NCBI GenBank assembly: GCA_947253885.1
Contig: CAMYAO010000004.1
Location: forward strand, 62,001-126,000
Direction of reading: 5' to 3'
Length of the DNA: 64,000 nt
From: an uncultured Clostridium sp.
GTDB lineage: Bacteria; Bacillota; Clostridia; Lachnospirales; Lachnospiraceae
Shown here: piece after piece, positions 33,893 through 43,768 of the stretch
How positions within the stretch are numbered: position 1 is the first letter of the stretch
Layout: each line of letters begins with the position of its first letter
The notes under the pieces: generated by a model
The model's database searches: none
The model's input: the letters and a program-made list of their open reading frames with translations, nothing else
Told to the model about the DNA's origin: nothing
Position numbers and translations under genes: made by a program

Positions 33893-35171
33893 ATTTTAAA
33901 CCGGATCCGTATACTGTTTGTAATGCTTTATACAGATAGTAGGTATCTACACTTCCAGCCGTTTCATAAGGAGAGTGCATAGCCAGCTGAGCAAGTCCTA
34001 TATCAACAGTGGAAACGGATACATGGGTACCGGAGATATTTCCGAGTGTGGATCCTCCTGCCATATCAGAGCGATTTACAAAACTTTGAACTGGAACACC
34101 TGCATGATTGCAGATATCTGTAAAAACAGCGGCAGACACGGCATCTGTGCAGTATTTTTGATTGGCATTGTATTTTATGACGATGCCCTGATTGCAAATT
34201 GGCTGATTGATAGGGTCACAAAGTTCCGGATGATTTGGATGTATGGAATGTGCATTATCTGCAGAAACCATAAAACTGTTTGCAAGCTGTATCAGATAAT
34301 CAGTTTTGGTTTTGTGAAGTGCATCGGTAATTCTCCAAAGGGTATCTGATAGAAATGTGGAATCGGCACCCTGTTTGGTAGAGCTTCCGACTTCTTCATT
34401 ATCAAATACACAAGCCATTGCAATATGATCGGTAACCTCTGAATCTATCAGACTTTGGACAGATGTAAATGTGCACTGAAGATCATCCAGTCTGGGAGCA
34501 GAAAGAAATTCATTATTTGCCCCCCAAATGCAGGGTTCTTGACGATTATATAAGAACAGATCATGCCCCAGAATATCATCAGCGGATATCTGAACGGAAT
34601 CGGCAATCAGATCCATAAGTCTGATTTCGGAATCGGAAGTAGAAAAGAGCGGATGCAGATCTGTTTGAGGATTATATGAAAATCCGTCGTTTGCTTTACG
34701 ATTCATATGAATGGCAACATTGGGAATCATGACAAGGTCACGATCAATGTTGACAAGCTTTGTGACAAATCCGGAAGGCGTCTTGATAACGATGCGTCCC
34801 GCAATGGAAAGCGGGCGATCCAGCCAGGGTGCACAGAGCATACCGCCGTACTTTTCTACATTCAATTTTACATAGGCTTTTGCGGCAGTGATTTCGGGAT
34901 TCACTTTGATTTTAAAGGTAGGGGAATCGCTGTGGCTCGCAACAATGCGGAAATTGCAATATCCTTTTTTCGGAATATAAAATGCGATAATAGAAGAATC
35001 GTTACGGGTTACAAAGTATCCTTGTCCGGGAGACAGATTCCAGTGTTCCGTTTCCTTTATCTCCAGATAATCTGCCCTGTCTAATTGTTTTTTTATAGTA
35101 TCCACTGCATGAAATGCGGTGGGGCTGCTTTGGATAAAATGAAATAGTTGTTGATTTAAATAGTCTTTCAT
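33891..35171 (-). CDS. M18-family aminopeptidase
   Basis: The 426-residue zinc aminopeptidase is of the aspartyl aminopeptidase/ApeB type, a large cytosolic oligomer that removes N-terminal residues. Key segments are ASHSDSPTFKIK (first metal His and Asp), CVFDNEEVGSSTKQGADS (catalytic Glu and ligand), ADNAHSIHPNHPE and SDMAGGSTLGNI near the end. The C-terminal HSPYETAGSVDTYY is diagnostic. ATG at 35171 is preferred because GGAG lies 9 bases upstream, over an in-frame TTG at 35183. It is single and convergent with ligA. Confidence 0.93.
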   Translation of the reverse strand: MKDYLNQQLFHFIQSSPTAFHAVDTIKKQLDRADYLEIKETEHWNLSPGQGYFVTRNDSSIIAFYIPKKGYCNFRIVASHSDSPTFKIKVNPEITAAKAYVKLNVEKYGGMLCAPWLDRPLSIAGRIVIKTPSGFVTKLVNIDRDLVMIPNVAIHMNRKANDGFSYNPQTDLHPLFSTSDSEIRLMDLIADSVQISADDILGHDLFLYNRQEPCIWGANNEFLSAPRLDDLQCTFTSVQSLIDSEVTDHIAMACVFDNEEVGSSTKQGADSTFLSDTLWRITDALHKTKTDYLIQLANSFMVSADNAHSIHPNHPELCDPINQPICNQGIVIKYNANQKYCTDAVSAAVFTDICNHAGVPVQSFVNRSDMAGGSTLGNISGTHVSVSTVDIGLAQLAMHSPYETAGSVDTYYLYKALQTVYGSGLK

Positions 35172-35415
35172 AGATAACTCCAATCATTTATTTAATGTAA
35201 AACATGATATGTGCTTTATTTTAGAGTATTTGGTCTAAGAAGACAAGAGAGCCCTATGGAATACGTTTTGAAAATGTAATATGGTTTTATTAAAATACAG
35301 GAAGAAAATATTCTTAAATAACTCCACCTCGGATAGTATTTGCTATCCCTATTCAAATTTGCTAAGATAATATATAGTGTTTTTTTGCAGTAAATATAGA
35401 AAAAAGAGGTATAAA
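35172..35415. other. AT-rich divergent intergenic region
   Basis: It holds the divergent start regions of the M18 and aminopeptidase P genes. A short hairpin GGATAG/CTATCC with loop TATTTG lies at 35331-35348, and AT-rich stretches near 35360-35380 could serve as -10 for the plus-strand gene. No open frame or known RNA is seen. Confidence 0.5.
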
Positions 35416-37209
35416 ATGAATGTAAATGAGAGAATTTCTGCACTTAGAGCAGAGATGAAAAATAGAGGTATTGATATATATTTGATCCCAACGTCTGATT
35501 TTCATGAATCGGAATATGTAGGGGAATATTTTAAGGTACGCCAGTTTATAACCGGTTTTACCGGATCTGCCGGAACCGCAATCGTAACTTTGACAGAGAG
35601 CGGCTTGTGGACAGACGGACGCTATTATGTTCAAGCGGCAAAGCAATTGGAGTCAGAAGAAGTGACCTTGTATCGCGCCGGAGAAGAAGGAGTGATAACA
35701 CCACTGGAGTTTATCAGAAAGAAACTTCCGGAGGGAGGAAAACTTGGATTTGACGGAAGAGTTGTGAATACCGCATTTGCGAAGCAACTGGAATCTATTG
35801 TTGCAGAAAAACAGGGCTCTTTGGCGATTAAAGAAGATCTGGTAGATATTATATGGACAGATCGCCCGGAATTGCCAAAAAATAAAATATGGATATTAGA
35901 AGAAAAATATGCAGGAGAATCTACCAAGTCAAAGGTAGATCGTATTCGTAAGGAAATGAGTCGTCAGGGTGCCAGACTTCATATCATCAGTTCTTTATAC
36001 GATATAGCATGGATTTTAAATATAAGAGGTAATGATATTTTACATGTTCCGGTTGTATTATCATTCCTGATTATTTCCGAGAAAAATATAGATCTGTTCC
36101 TTCACGAGGAGGTGTTGGATCAGGAGACCAGAAATTATTTAGAAAGAAACGGAGTTCGAATATTTGAATATGAGACAATTTATGAAACTATGGCGTCTCT
36201 TCCGCCGGCAGTTTCTATTCTGATGGATGAACATCTGGTAAATTACCGGATTGTAAAGGAACTCAATGAAAAAATACAGATTGTTTCCGATACAAATCCA
36301 TCTGAAAAAATGAAAGCGATCAAAAATGAAATAGAACTGCAGAATACAAGAGTTGCTCATGTCAAAGACGGAGTAGCAGTTACAAAATTTATGTATTGGC
36401 TGAAAACCAATATCGGTAAGATTCCGATGACAGAGTATTCGGCGGGACTGTATTTAGATCAGCTTCGAAGCGAGCAGGAGCATTTTATAGACTTGAGTTT
36501 TGAAAATATTTGTGCTTACGGATCAAATGCGGCAATGATGCATTATCAGGCACATGAGGAGCAGACTGCGGAGTTACGGCCGGAGGGATTTTTCCTGGTG
36601 GATTCCGGTGGACATTACTGCGAGGGGACTACTGATATTACCAGAACTTTTGTATTGGGAGCTGTTACCGAGGAACAAAAAAAACTCTTTACCGCAACCT
36701 GCATCGGGAATATGAATCTTGCAAATGCAAAATTTCTGCATGGCTGCACCGGATTAAACCTTGATATTTTATGCAGAGGTGAATTATGGAAATACGGGAT
36801 TGATTATCGTTGCGGAACCGGTCACGGGGTTGGACATATTTTAAATGTTCACGAGGGACCGAACGGTTTTCGTTGGAAAGTCGTTCCGGAAAGAAAAGAT
36901 AACGGGATATTGGAGCCGGGTATGATTACGACGGATGAACCGGGAGTATATGTGGACGGATCATTCGGTATTCGGATTGAAAATGAATTGATTTGTAAAA
37001 AAGATGAGAAAAATGAATATGGACAGTTCTTGTCTTTTGAGAATATTACGTATGCACCGATCGATCTGGACGGGATTGACGTAAGTCTCATGAGTCAGGC
37101 ACAGCGAGAGGAACTCAATCAGTATCACAGAATGGTGTTTGAGAAGGTGTCACCATACTTGACAGAAGAAGAAACAGAGTGGTTGAAGCTATACACAAGA
37201 GCTATATAA
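35416..37209 (+). CDS. Xaa-Pro aminopeptidase P (M24B)
   Basis: The 597-residue enzyme removes an N-terminal residue preceding proline. Two creatinase-like N-terminal domains (1-310) lead into the pita-bread catalytic domain. Metal ligands are Asp396 and Asp407 (LVDSGGHYCEGTTDITRTF region), the His in GTGHGVGHILNVHEGP and Glu residues in TDEPGVY and IRIENE. The three-domain length matches eukaryote-like APP rather than the shorter PepQ or YpdF. ATG 35416 is chosen for AAAGAGGTATAAA just before it; polA follows within the same run. Confidence 0.93.
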   Translation: MNVNERISALRAEMKNRGIDIYLIPTSDFHESEYVGEYFKVRQFITGFTGSAGTAIVTLTESGLWTDGRYYVQAAKQLESEEVTLYRAGEEGVITPLEFIRKKLPEGGKLGFDGRVVNTAFAKQLESIVAEKQGSLAIKEDLVDIIWTDRPELPKNKIWILEEKYAGESTKSKVDRIRKEMSRQGARLHIISSLYDIAWILNIRGNDILHVPVVLSFLIISEKNIDLFLHEEVLDQETRNYLERNGVRIFEYETIYETMASLPPAVSILMDEHLVNYRIVKELNEKIQIVSDTNPSEKMKAIKNEIELQNTRVAHVKDGVAVTKFMYWLKTNIGKIPMTEYSAGLYLDQLRSEQEHFIDLSFENICAYGSNAAMMHYQAHEEQTAELRPEGFFLVDSGGHYCEGTTDITRTFVLGAVTEEQKKLFTATCIGNMNLANAKFLHGCTGLNLDILCRGELWKYGIDYRCGTGHGVGHILNVHEGPNGFRWKVVPERKDNGILEPGMITTDEPGVYVDGSFGIRIENELICKKDEKNEYGQFLSFENITYAPIDLDGIDVSLMSQAQREELNQYHRMVFEKVSPYLTEEETEWLKLYTRAI

Positions 37210-37281
37210 ATGGGGGAAGACGATCATCCGGACGGATGGTCGCTTCTGTCGTTATATAACAAGACAAAGGAAGAACAGAAA

Positions 37282-39900
37282 ATGGATAAAATCTTACTAA
37301 TTGACGGGCACAGTATCTTAAACAGAGCTTTTTTCGGCTTGCCCGATCTGACTAATTCGGATGGATTGCATACAAATGCCATATACGGATTTTTGACAAT
37401 TTTATTTAAGGTCTTAGAAGAAGAATCTCCTCAGTATTTAGCTGTTGCATTCGATCGGAGCGAGCCTACATTTCGACATGAACTATATGAAGATTATAAG
37501 GGTAACAGAGGGAAAATGGCGGATGAATTGCGTCAGCAGGTACCGGTAATGAAAAAGGTATTGCGGGCAATGGAAATTCCGGTGTTGGAATTACCGGGCT
37601 ATGAGGCGGATGATATCCTTGGAACCATAGGGCGTCATTCGGAGGAAAACGGTCTGGAGGTTCGGATTTTATCCGGAGACAGAGATTTGCTGCAATTGGC
37701 AACGGAACATACAATGATCCGTATTCCAAAGACTAAAAAAAGTGGGACAGAGGTGGAAGACTATTTTCCGGAAGATGTAAAGGAAAAGTATCGAGTGTCT
37801 CCGACAGAATTTATAGATGTAAAAGCACTTATGGGTGACAGCAGTGACAATATCTCCGGAGTACCCGGAATAGGAGAAAAGACAGCAACTAATTTGATCG
37901 AGCAATACGGAAGTATTGAAAATGTCTGGAAGCATATTGATGAAATCAAGCCGCCCAGAGCGAAAAATGCTCTTTTAGAGCATTATCAACTGGCAGTTGA
38001 CAGCAAAAAATTGGTAACAATACTGACAGATGCTCCAGTTTCGTTTTCTATTGAGGATGCAAAGATAGGAAAGCTTTACACAGAAGAGGCTTATCAGTAT
38101 TTTAAAGAGTTGGAGTTCAAAAATCTGTTGTCCAGATTTGATGGAGAGAACAGCAATGAGGAGTTGGAGCGAGGATTTGAGGTTCTACATACAAAAAAAG
38201 AAATTGACCAATATTTTGTAGAATGCCAAAAGGATACGGTTGCAGTAATCCTGTCTCCTGATGAGTATTCGGATCTGACGGTAAGTGACGGAAAAAGATC
38301 TGTCTATATTACGACAGAGGAATACAGTATCAAAGAACTTTTTGATAAGGTTTCAAATCTGTTAAAAGAGACTTCCTGTATTGTGACCTCTGATTTGAAA
38401 CGGTTGCAGAAGAAAGTTGGAAATATTCCGCAAGATAAGGCAGTGGATATAACGATACTGGCTTATCTGTTAAATCCTTTAAAAAATGAATATACCTATG
38501 ATGATCTGGCAAAGGATTATCTGGGCTGGATGGTTCCGTCTGCGGAAGATTTATTCGGGAAAATGAAGCGTTCCAGGGCAAGAAAAGAAAAAGAGACGGA
38601 ATACCGGAGACTCTGTACCTATGAAGCTTTTGTGGCATATAAGGTAAAGGATATTTTGCTGGAATCGGTAACCGAACAGGGAATGCTGCATTTGTATCAG
38701 GATATTGAGCTTCCTCTGGTTTATACATTGGCAGATATGGAACTCGAAGGGATCAAAACTGATGCGTCGGCGTTGAAAACATATGGAGAGAGCCTTTCTT
38801 CCGGAATTTCCGATCTGGAGTCTTCCATTTATGAATTAGCGGGAGAAACCTTCAATATTAATTCACCGAAACAACTCGGAGTAATATTGTTTGAAAAGTT
38901 GAAAATGCCGAATGGAAAAAAGACGAAGACCGGATATTCTACGGCTGCTGATGTACTTGAGAGATTGGCAGAGGATTATCCGATTGTTTCAAAAGTATTG
39001 GAATATCGTCAGTTGACAAAACTGAAATCAACTTATGCAGACGGTTTGGCAACCTGTATTCAGGAAGACGGACGTATTCATACTACTTTCCATCAGACGA
39101 TTACGGCAACCGGACGTTTAAGTTCAACAGAACCGAATTTACAAAATATTCCGATTCGTATGGAGTTGGGACGGTTGATCCGCAAGGTCTTTATACCGAG
39201 AGACGGATTTGTTTTAGTAGATGCGGACTATTCACAGATTGAACTTCGTGTACTGGCACATATGTCAGATGATCAGAATCTGATAGAAGCATATAATCAG
39301 GCAAGTGATATACACCGGATTACAGCGTCAAAGGTATTTCATATTCCATTGGAGGAGGTAACTCCTCCGCAGCGTAGAAATGCAAAAGCGGTAAATTTCG
39401 GGATTATATACGGAATCAGTTCATTTGGCTTAAGTCAGGATCTGAGTATTACAGTAAAAGAAGCAAAAGGATATATTGATAATTATTTTAAGACTTATCC
39501 GGGGATTAAGGCATTTTTGGATAAAACAGTAGAGGATGCAAAAAAAGAAGGATATTCGATAACTATGTTCGGACGCAGAAGACCGGTACCGGAACTCAAG
39601 AGCAGTAACTTTATGCAGAGAAGTTTCGGTGAACGTATTGCGATGAATTCTCCGATTCAGGGAACAGCGGCAGATATTATTAAAATTGCGATGAATCGTG
39701 TTCACAAGCGACTACAGGATGAGCATATGGAATCAAAATTGATTTTACAGGTACACGATGAACTGCTGATTGAAGCAAAAGAATCTGAACTGGACAGAGT
39801 AAAGGAAATTTTATCGGATGAGATGCATCATGCGGCAAAATTGCAGGTGGAACTGGAAATCGATATGAACATCGGAAAGAATTGGTATGAGGCACATTAA
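37282..39900 (+). CDS. polA: DNA polymerase I
   Basis: PolA fills gaps and removes RNA primers. The 872-residue protein has the 5'-3' exonuclease domain (1-290; LIDGHSILNRAF, GYEADDILGT, GDSSDNISGVPGIGEKTA), a 3'-5' exonuclease-like domain (about 310-470), and the polymerase domain with motif A DYSQIELRVLAH, motif B RRNAKAVNFGIIYG and motif C VHDELLIEA. The middle domain lacks the acidic DxE metal site (it reads DTVAVIL), so proofreading is probably absent, as in Bacillus and Thermus enzymes. ATG 37282 with AAAGGAAG is preferred to the in-frame ATG at 37210. coaE abuts its stop. Confidence 0.96.
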   Translation: MDKILLIDGHSILNRAFFGLPDLTNSDGLHTNAIYGFLTILFKVLEEESPQYLAVAFDRSEPTFRHELYEDYKGNRGKMADELRQQVPVMKKVLRAMEIPVLELPGYEADDILGTIGRHSEENGLEVRILSGDRDLLQLATEHTMIRIPKTKKSGTEVEDYFPEDVKEKYRVSPTEFIDVKALMGDSSDNISGVPGIGEKTATNLIEQYGSIENVWKHIDEIKPPRAKNALLEHYQLAVDSKKLVTILTDAPVSFSIEDAKIGKLYTEEAYQYFKELEFKNLLSRFDGENSNEELERGFEVLHTKKEIDQYFVECQKDTVAVILSPDEYSDLTVSDGKRSVYITTEEYSIKELFDKVSNLLKETSCIVTSDLKRLQKKVGNIPQDKAVDITILAYLLNPLKNEYTYDDLAKDYLGWMVPSAEDLFGKMKRSRARKEKETEYRRLCTYEAFVAYKVKDILLESVTEQGMLHLYQDIELPLVYTLADMELEGIKTDASALKTYGESLSSGISDLESSIYELAGETFNINSPKQLGVILFEKLKMPNGKKTKTGYSTAADVLERLAEDYPIVSKVLEYRQLTKLKSTYADGLATCIQEDGRIHTTFHQTITATGRLSSTEPNLQNIPIRMELGRLIRKVFIPRDGFVLVDADYSQIELRVLAHMSDDQNLIEAYNQASDIHRITASKVFHIPLEEVTPPQRRNAKAVNFGIIYGISSFGLSQDLSITVKEAKGYIDNYFKTYPGIKAFLDKTVEDAKKEGYSITMFGRRRPVPELKSSNFMQRSFGERIAMNSPIQGTAADIIKIAMNRVHKRLQDEHMESKLILQVHDELLIEAKESELDRVKEILSDEMHHAAKLQVELEIDMNIGKNWYEAH

Positions 39901-40515
39901 ATGTTATTTGTAGGAATCACGGGAGGAGTAGGTGCCGGAAAGTCGGAATTACTTTCCTATCTTGCAACTTCCTATAAAGCAAAAGTATATCTGGCTGATG
40001 AAATTGCTCATCGGCTTATGGAACCGGATTCTATCTGTTACAAAGAGTTGAAGCAGTTGTTTATGGGACATCAGGTCTATCAGGCAGACGGACAGTTTGA
40101 TAAACGGAAGTTAGCGGATTATCTATTTAATAATCCCAATGAACGGGAGAAATTAAATCAAATTGTACATCCTGCAGTCAAACAATATGTATGCAGTTGT
40201 TATGAAGATCAGAAAGAAAAAAAGGAATTGGATCTGTTTATATTGGAGGCGGCATTACTGATCGAAGATCATTACGATGAGATTTGTGATGAGTTGTGGT
40301 ATATCTATACTTCAGAAGAGAATCGTCGTTTCAGATTGAAAGCATCCAGACAATATTCGGATGAAAAGATTGACCAAATGTTTCGGGCACAATTGCCAGA
40401 ATCGATTTTTCGCAAATACTGTAAGGAAGAGATTGATAATAACGGGAGTGTCGAGAACAGCTGTCGGCAGTTGGATTATATCTTGGCACAGCACGGTATT
40501 CGAAAGAGGATATAA
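39901..40515 (+). CDS. coaE: Dephospho-CoA kinase
   Basis: CoaE adds the 3'-phosphate to dephospho-CoA, the last step of coenzyme A synthesis. The 204-residue protein has the P-loop GGVGAGKS (8-15), the YLADEIAHRLM segment with the catalytic Asp, LNQIVHPAV and the LEAALLIE strand. Its ATG is the first base triplet after the polA stop, so translation is coupled. polA-coaE adjacency is common in Firmicutes. Confidence 0.95.
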   Translation: MLFVGITGGVGAGKSELLSYLATSYKAKVYLADEIAHRLMEPDSICYKELKQLFMGHQVYQADGQFDKRKLADYLFNNPNEREKLNQIVHPAVKQYVCSCYEDQKEKKELDLFILEAALLIEDHYDEICDELWYIYTSEENRRFRLKASRQYSDEKIDQMFRAQLPESIFRKYCKEEIDNNGSVENSCRQLDYILAQHGIRKRI

Positions 40516-40521
40516 CTATAA

Positions 40522-41319
40522 ATGGAATTAATGAGTATTGCAAGCGGAAGCAGCGGAAATTGTATCTATGTCGGAACGGATCAGAATCATTTATTGGTAG
40601 ACACCGGGATCAGTAAAAAAAGAATTGAAAGCGGATTGCATCAGATCGGATTAAAGGCAGAAGAGCTGGACGGAATTCTCATTACACATGAGCATACAGA
40701 TCATGTTTCCGGTTTGGGAGTGATGGCAAGAAAATATGAAATCCCCGTCTATGCGACAAGGGGAACGATAGAAGCTGTTTTAAAAAAAGAGAGTTTAGGA
40801 GTAATTGAACCTTCTTTATTTCGGGAAATCACACCAAAATCGGAGTTTTCAATCGGAGAATTGACGATTCACCCGATTCCTACTTCACATGATGCGGCAG
40901 AGCCTGTTTCCTATGTTGTAAGAAACGAAAATAAGGCTGCCGGAATTGTAACCGATTTAGGAAAATATGATGATTACCTTATAGACAAGATTCAGAAGTT
41001 AGATGTATTATTATTAGAGGCAAACCATGATGTAAATATGCTTCAGGTGGGAGCTTATCCGTTTCGATTGAAACAGAGGATTCTTGGAGAACTCGGACAT
41101 CTTTCCAATGAACTGTCCGGTCAGTTGTTGGGGCAGGTTCTTCACGATAAAATGAAACGCATTATATTGGGACATTTGAGTAAGGAGAACAATTATCCGG
41201 ATCTTGCATACGAGACGGTTCGCCTTGAGGTCACTATGGGAGCCAATCCATATAGAGGCGATGATTTTGAAATAACCGTTGCAAGTAGAAGTAAACCATC
41301 TGAACTGATTACATTTTAG
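40522..41319 (+). CDS. Metallo-beta-lactamase-fold hydrolase (YycJ/WalJ-like)
   Basis: The 265-residue protein has an MBL fold with the metal motif THEHTDHVSG near residue 54 and further ligands in TSHDAAEP, EANHD and GHLSKEN. It opens with SIASGSSGNCIYVG, characteristic of the YycJ/WalJ group. Those are linked to nuclease or DNA-repair activity near the walRK system in other Firmicutes. Here it sits in the polA-coaE run, 6 bp after coaE. A precise substrate is not assigned, and beta-lactamase activity is not implied. Confidence 0.88.
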   Translation: MELMSIASGSSGNCIYVGTDQNHLLVDTGISKKRIESGLHQIGLKAEELDGILITHEHTDHVSGLGVMARKYEIPVYATRGTIEAVLKKESLGVIEPSLFREITPKSEFSIGELTIHPIPTSHDAAEPVSYVVRNENKAAGIVTDLGKYDDYLIDKIQKLDVLLLEANHDVNMLQVGAYPFRLKQRILGELGHLSNELSGQLLGQVLHDKMKRIILGHLSKENNYPDLAYETVRLEVTMGANPYRGDDFEITVASRSKPSELITF

Positions 41320-41364
41320 GGTGCAGAGACACAGATACAGCCAGTTATGAAAGGAATTATTTTT

Positions 41365-41640
41365 ATGAAGAACAGAACAATTATCACAGTAGTAGGAAAG
41401 GATACCGTCGGTATCATTGCAAAAGTATGTACTTATTTATCCAATAACGGGATCAATGTATTGGATATTACTCAGACAATTTTAGACGGCTTCTTTAATA
41501 TGATGATGATTGTCGATACATCGGACAGTCAGAAGACTTTTTCCGACTGCGCAAAGGAGCTTGGACAGTTAGGAGAAGAAATCGGTGTTGTAATTAAATG
41601 CCAGCAGGAAGAGATATTCAACAAAATGCATCGTTTATAA
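41365..41640 (+). CDS. ACT-domain protein (UPF0237)
   Basis: The 91-residue protein is a single ACT domain: ITVVGKDTVGIIAKVCTYLS, then VLDITQTILDGFFNMMMIVD. ACT domains bind amino acids or related small molecules and regulate partner proteins. UPF0237 members are regularly paired with the UPF0210 protein encoded next door. ATG 41365 is preferred, with AAAGGAATTA 9 bases upstream, over an in-frame ATG at 41347. The ligand is unknown. Confidence 0.9.
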   Translation: MKNRTIITVVGKDTVGIIAKVCTYLSNNGINVLDITQTILDGFFNMMMIVDTSDSQKTFSDCAKELGQLGEEIGVVIKCQQEEIFNKMHRL

Positions 41641-41652
41641 GGAGTTACTGCT

Positions 41653-43017
41653 ATGATTAATATGTTCGAAGTAAATGAAACGAACAATATGATTGAAAAT
41701 GAAAATCTAGATGTACGCACCATTACACTGGGCATCAGTTTGTTGGATTGTATTGATTCGGATATAGATACTTTAAATAAAAATATTTATAACAAGATTA
41801 CTGCGCTTGCAAAAGACTTAGTGGCAACCGGTAAAAAAATTGAAAATAAATATAGTATTCCGATTGTGAATAAGCGTATTTCTATTACTCCGATCAGTCT
41901 GGTTGGAGGTGCTGCCTGCAAAACGGAAGAGGATTTTGTCAGCATAGCAAAAACATTGGATCGTGCGGCAAATGAAGTGGGTGTCAATTTTATCGGTGGT
42001 TATTCTGCACTTGTATCAAAAAGCATGACAAGATCGGATGAGTTGCTGATTCGCTCTATTCCGAAAGCTCTGTCTGTAACAGAGCGTATTTGCAGTTCGG
42101 TAAATTTAGGTTCTACCAAGACCGGTTTAAATATGGATGCAGTCAAGCTGATGGGTGAGATTGTAAAGGAGACCGCCGAATTAACAGCTGACAGAGATTC
42201 ACTCGGATGTGCAAAGCTGGTAGTATTTTGTAATGCACCGGATGATAATCCTTTTATGGCAGGAGCCTTTTTAGGAGTAACAGAAGGGGATTCGGTCATT
42301 AATGTCGGTGTATCCGGACCGGGTGTAGTAAAGACGGCATTGGAAAAGGTTCGGGGAGCTAATTTTGAAGTTTTATGTGAGACAATCAAGAAAACTGCCT
42401 TCAAAATCACAAGAGTCGGACAGTTGGTGGCGAAAGAAGCATCTGAAATGATGGGAATCCCGTTTGGAATTATCGACTTGTCATTGGCGCCTACGCCGGC
42501 AGTCGGAGACAGTATAGCGGAAATTTTTGAAGAGATCGGTTTGGAGTATGCGGGGGCACCCGGAACCACTGCTGCATTGGCTATGTTAAATGATCAAGTT
42601 AAAAAAGGCGGGATTATGGCATCTTCTTATGTAGGTGGTTTGAGTGGAGCTTTTATTCCGGTCAGCGAAGATCAGGGGATGATAAATGCGGTAAAGGCAA
42701 ATGTTCTTACATTAGAGAAATTGGAAGCAATGACCTGTGTTTGTTCGGTAGGATTGGATATGATTGCAATACCGGGTAATACAAGCGCAGCAACTATTTC
42801 CGGTATTATTGCTGATGAGATGGCAATCGGAATGATTAATCAAAAAACAACTGCAGCACGTTTGATTCCCGTAATCGGTAAGGACGTCGGAGAAGAGGCA
42901 CAGTTTGGTGGCTTGTTGGGATATGCACCGATTATGCCGGTAAACAGAGCTTCCTGTGAGAAGTTTATTAATCGTGGCGGTCGTATTCCGGCACCGATTC
43001 ACAGCTTTAAAAATTAG
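41653..43017 (+). CDS. UPF0210/DUF711 (PFL) family protein
   Basis: The 454-residue protein belongs to the DUF711 family, whose fold is related to pyruvate formate-lyase-like and ribonucleotide reductase-like barrels but whose function is unknown. Family stretches include [26 protein letters not shown] and the late [13 protein letters not shown]. There is no Gly-radical motif. It starts 12 bp after the ACT-domain gene with AAGGAG and is very likely its functional partner, the ACT domain sensing a ligand. Confidence 0.9.
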   Translation: MINMFEVNETNNMIENENLDVRTITLGISLLDCIDSDIDTLNKNIYNKITALAKDLVATGKKIENKYSIPIVNKRISITPISLVGGAACKTEEDFVSIAKTLDRAANEVGVNFIGGYSALVSKSMTRSDELLIRSIPKALSVTERICSSVNLGSTKTGLNMDAVKLMGEIVKETAELTADRDSLGCAKLVVFCNAPDDNPFMAGAFLGVTEGDSVINVGVSGPGVVKTALEKVRGANFEVLCETIKKTAFKITRVGQLVAKEASEMMGIPFGIIDLSLAPTPAVGDSIAEIFEEIGLEYAGAPGTTAALAMLNDQVKKGGIMASSYVGGLSGAFIPVSEDQGMINAVKANVLTLEKLEAMTCVCSVGLDMIAIPGNTSAATISGIIADEMAIGMINQKTTAARLIPVIGKDVGEEAQFGGLLGYAPIMPVNRASCEKFINRGGRIPAPIHSFKN

Positions 43018-43035
43018 ATGTTATAGGAGGATGTT

Positions 43036-43752
43036 ATGGAACGTAGTTCAATTGCAGCAAGATTAAGTGAGACTACCTATCCGGGAAGAGGAATTGTGAT
43101 AGGAAAATCTCCAAATGGAAGATATGCAGTAGCGGCATATTTTATCATGGGTAGAAGTGAAAACAGCCGGAATCGTGTATTTGTAGAAGATGGAGAAGGA
43201 ATTCGTACACAGGCCTTTGATCCTGAAAAATTAGAGGATCCGAGTCTGATCATCTATTCTCCTGTACGTGTTCTGGGAAACAAAACAATTGTTACCAATG
43301 GAGATCAGACAGATACAGTTTATGCCGGACTGGATTCACAGATGACATTTGAACAGTCGTTGAGAAGTCGTGAATTTGAACCGGATGCTCCCAATCTGAC
43401 TCCTCGTATTTCAGGTGTTATGCATGTGGAAAACGGACGATTTAGCTATGCAATGTCGATTCTAAAAAGCAATAACGGCAATTCTGCAGCCTGCAATCGC
43501 TACACCTTTGCCTATGAAACACCGATAGAAGGGGAAGGTCGTTTTATTCATACTTATATGAATGATGGAAATCCATTACCAAGTTTTGAAGGAGAACCGG
43601 AACTGGTGGATATTTCAGATGATATAGATGTATATACCGATCTTCTATGGACAAATTTAAATAATGATAATAAAGTATCATTATTCGTTCGTTATATTGA
43701 TATTGCAACCGGAAAATATAAAACTCGTATTGTGAATAAAAACCAGGCTTAG
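43036..43752 (+). CDS. purO: IMP cyclohydrolase (PurO-type)
   Basis: The 238-residue protein resembles the archaeal-type IMP cyclohydrolase that closes the purine ring from FAICAR to IMP. It carries TYPGRGIVIGKSPNGRYAVA and YFIMGRSENSRNRVF near the N-terminus. Residues from about 110 continue with TFEQSLRSREFEPDAPN, as in the family. It precedes the AICAR formyltransferase gene by 16 bp, so together they replace the bifunctional PurH. AGGAGG precedes ATG 43036. Confidence 0.88.
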   Translation: MERSSIAARLSETTYPGRGIVIGKSPNGRYAVAAYFIMGRSENSRNRVFVEDGEGIRTQAFDPEKLEDPSLIIYSPVRVLGNKTIVTNGDQTDTVYAGLDSQMTFEQSLRSREFEPDAPNLTPRISGVMHVENGRFSYAMSILKSNNGNSAACNRYTFAYETPIEGEGRFIHTYMNDGNPLPSFEGEPELVDISDDIDVYTDLLWTNLNNDNKVSLFVRYIDIATGKYKTRIVNKNQA

Positions 43753-43768
43753 TGTAGGAGAAAATGAG

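Noticed and set aside
40522..41319. Antibiotic-type metallo-beta-lactamase
   Set aside because: The N-terminus and context match the YycJ/WalJ housekeeping group; there is no signal peptide.
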